64,000 nucleotides of DNA from Sphingomonas gilva (GTDB taxonomy: Bacteria > Pseudomonadota > Alphaproteobacteria > Sphingomonadales > Sphingomonadaceae): the NCBI RefSeq assembly GCF_003515075.1, contig NZ_QWLV01000002.1, forward strand, positions 1-64,000, written 5' to 3'. Shown in pieces: positions 63,682 to 64,000 of the stretch; position 1 is the stretch's first letter; each line of letters opens with the position of its first letter. The position numbers and the translations under genes were made by a program. The notes under the pieces are model-generated. The model searched no databases. It was not told where the DNA came from and saw only the letters and a program-made list of their open reading frames with translations.

Positions 63682-64000
63682 ATGGACATGCAGGCTCAGC
63701 AGGAACAGGACGCCGAAGTCCGCGCGCGGATGTGGAAGGAAATGGGCAAGAGCCCCTTCGTGATGATCGGCCTGATCGGCAGCCACGATCACCGCGAGCC
63801 GATGACTGCGCAACTGGACGAAGACGCGCGCGGCCAATTCTGGTTCTATTGCAACCGCGACAATCGCGTCGCCAGGGGCGGCGAGGCGATGGCGCAGTTC
63901 GTCTCCAAGGGGCACGAGATCTTCGCCTGCATCCACGGCACGTTGACCGAGGAGACCAGCGAGGCGATCAAGGACAAATATTGGTCCAACATCACCGAAG
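63682..64000 (+). CDS. Pyridoxamine-phosphate-oxidase-fold general stress protein (5' part)
   Basis: 106 codons are visible before the window ends, with no stop. MWKEMGKSPFVMIGLIGSHDHREPMTAQLDEDARGQFWFYCNRDNRVARG matches the general-stress-protein-26/PNPOx-like family that bind FMN or FAD. AACGGAGAA precedes the ATG. The gene continues past 64000. Confidence 0.85.
   Translation, partial: MDMQAQQEQDAEVRARMWKEMGKSPFVMIGLIGSHDHREPMTAQLDEDARGQFWFYCNRDNRVARGGEAMAQFVSKGHEIFACIHGTLTEETSEAIKDKYWSNITE

Overview
The window reads as one stretch of chromosome from a GC-rich alphaproteobacterium, most likely a sphingomonad (Sphingomonadaceae, Sphingomonas-like). Reasons: dense high-GC coding with frequent ATGA/TGATG overlaps, adjacent glnB-glnA, a tamA-tamB pair with an alphaproteobacterial-style TamB, an N-terminally extended ribosomal protein S9 next to L13, exosortase-A-associated glycan genes, and many short palindromic intergenic repeats. 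I see no rRNA operon, CRISPR array, complete insertion sequence or prophage. One tRNA (Gly, UCC) is present.

Layout. 0-4.3 kb: a 343-bp string of nested palindromes, an orphan RND-type membrane fusion lipoprotein, tlyA, a VapBC pair with a clear operator, a small serine hydrolase and a MazEF-type pair. 4.3-11.7 kb: dxs, a Zur-like/MerC metal locus, ctaA-cutA, rplM-rpsI, a metallophosphoesterase and a small exported repeat protein. 11.7-18 kb: tyrosine catabolism (hppD, hmgA, a fumarylacetoacetate hydrolase), its likely MarR regulator, and malate synthase G. 18-25.6 kb: a ClC channel, a five-gene glutathione-dependent formaldehyde operon (frmA, VOC protein, purU, fghA, DUF1080 protein), a flavin reductase and a gamma-carbonic anhydrase. 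25.7-29.9 kb: thiolase, short-chain dehydrogenase and coniferyl aldehyde dehydrogenase. 29.9-34.6 kb: tRNA-Gly, a CinA-type protein, map, nfi, and glnB-glnA behind a strong sigma-54 promoter.

34.7-39.5 kb is the most unusual region. A Tae4-like peptidoglycan amidase is coupled to a lipoprotein gene. About 3 kb further on, a DUF3380-type muramidase is likewise coupled to a second lipoprotein gene. Neither enzyme has a signal peptide and no secretion apparatus is nearby, so they look like two effector/immunity-type modules. Between them lie an XRE repressor with twin 20-bp operators, a membrane protein and a helix-turn-helix-like protein.

39.5-48.7 kb: oxidoreductases, a zinc-finger protein and tamB-tamA. 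49-50.5 kb: a phage-like switch, with an S24 repressor divergent from a 59-aa Cro-like protein and TAGGA/TCCTA operators between them. 50.6-54.1 kb: a glycosyltransferase, a previously unlisted 40-aa membrane ORF and an O-antigen-ligase-type protein. 54.3-64 kb: a PfpI protein, topoisomerase IB, MscS, a VOC protein, putA (carrying an in-frame repeat insertion), a MaoC dehydratase, a thiolase, a glucokinase-like protein with altered catalytic motifs, and a truncated pyridoxamine-phosphate-oxidase-fold gene at the right edge.

Three families of dispersed inverted repeats (about ten copies of the largest) fill most longer intergenic gaps, usually directly behind stop codons.
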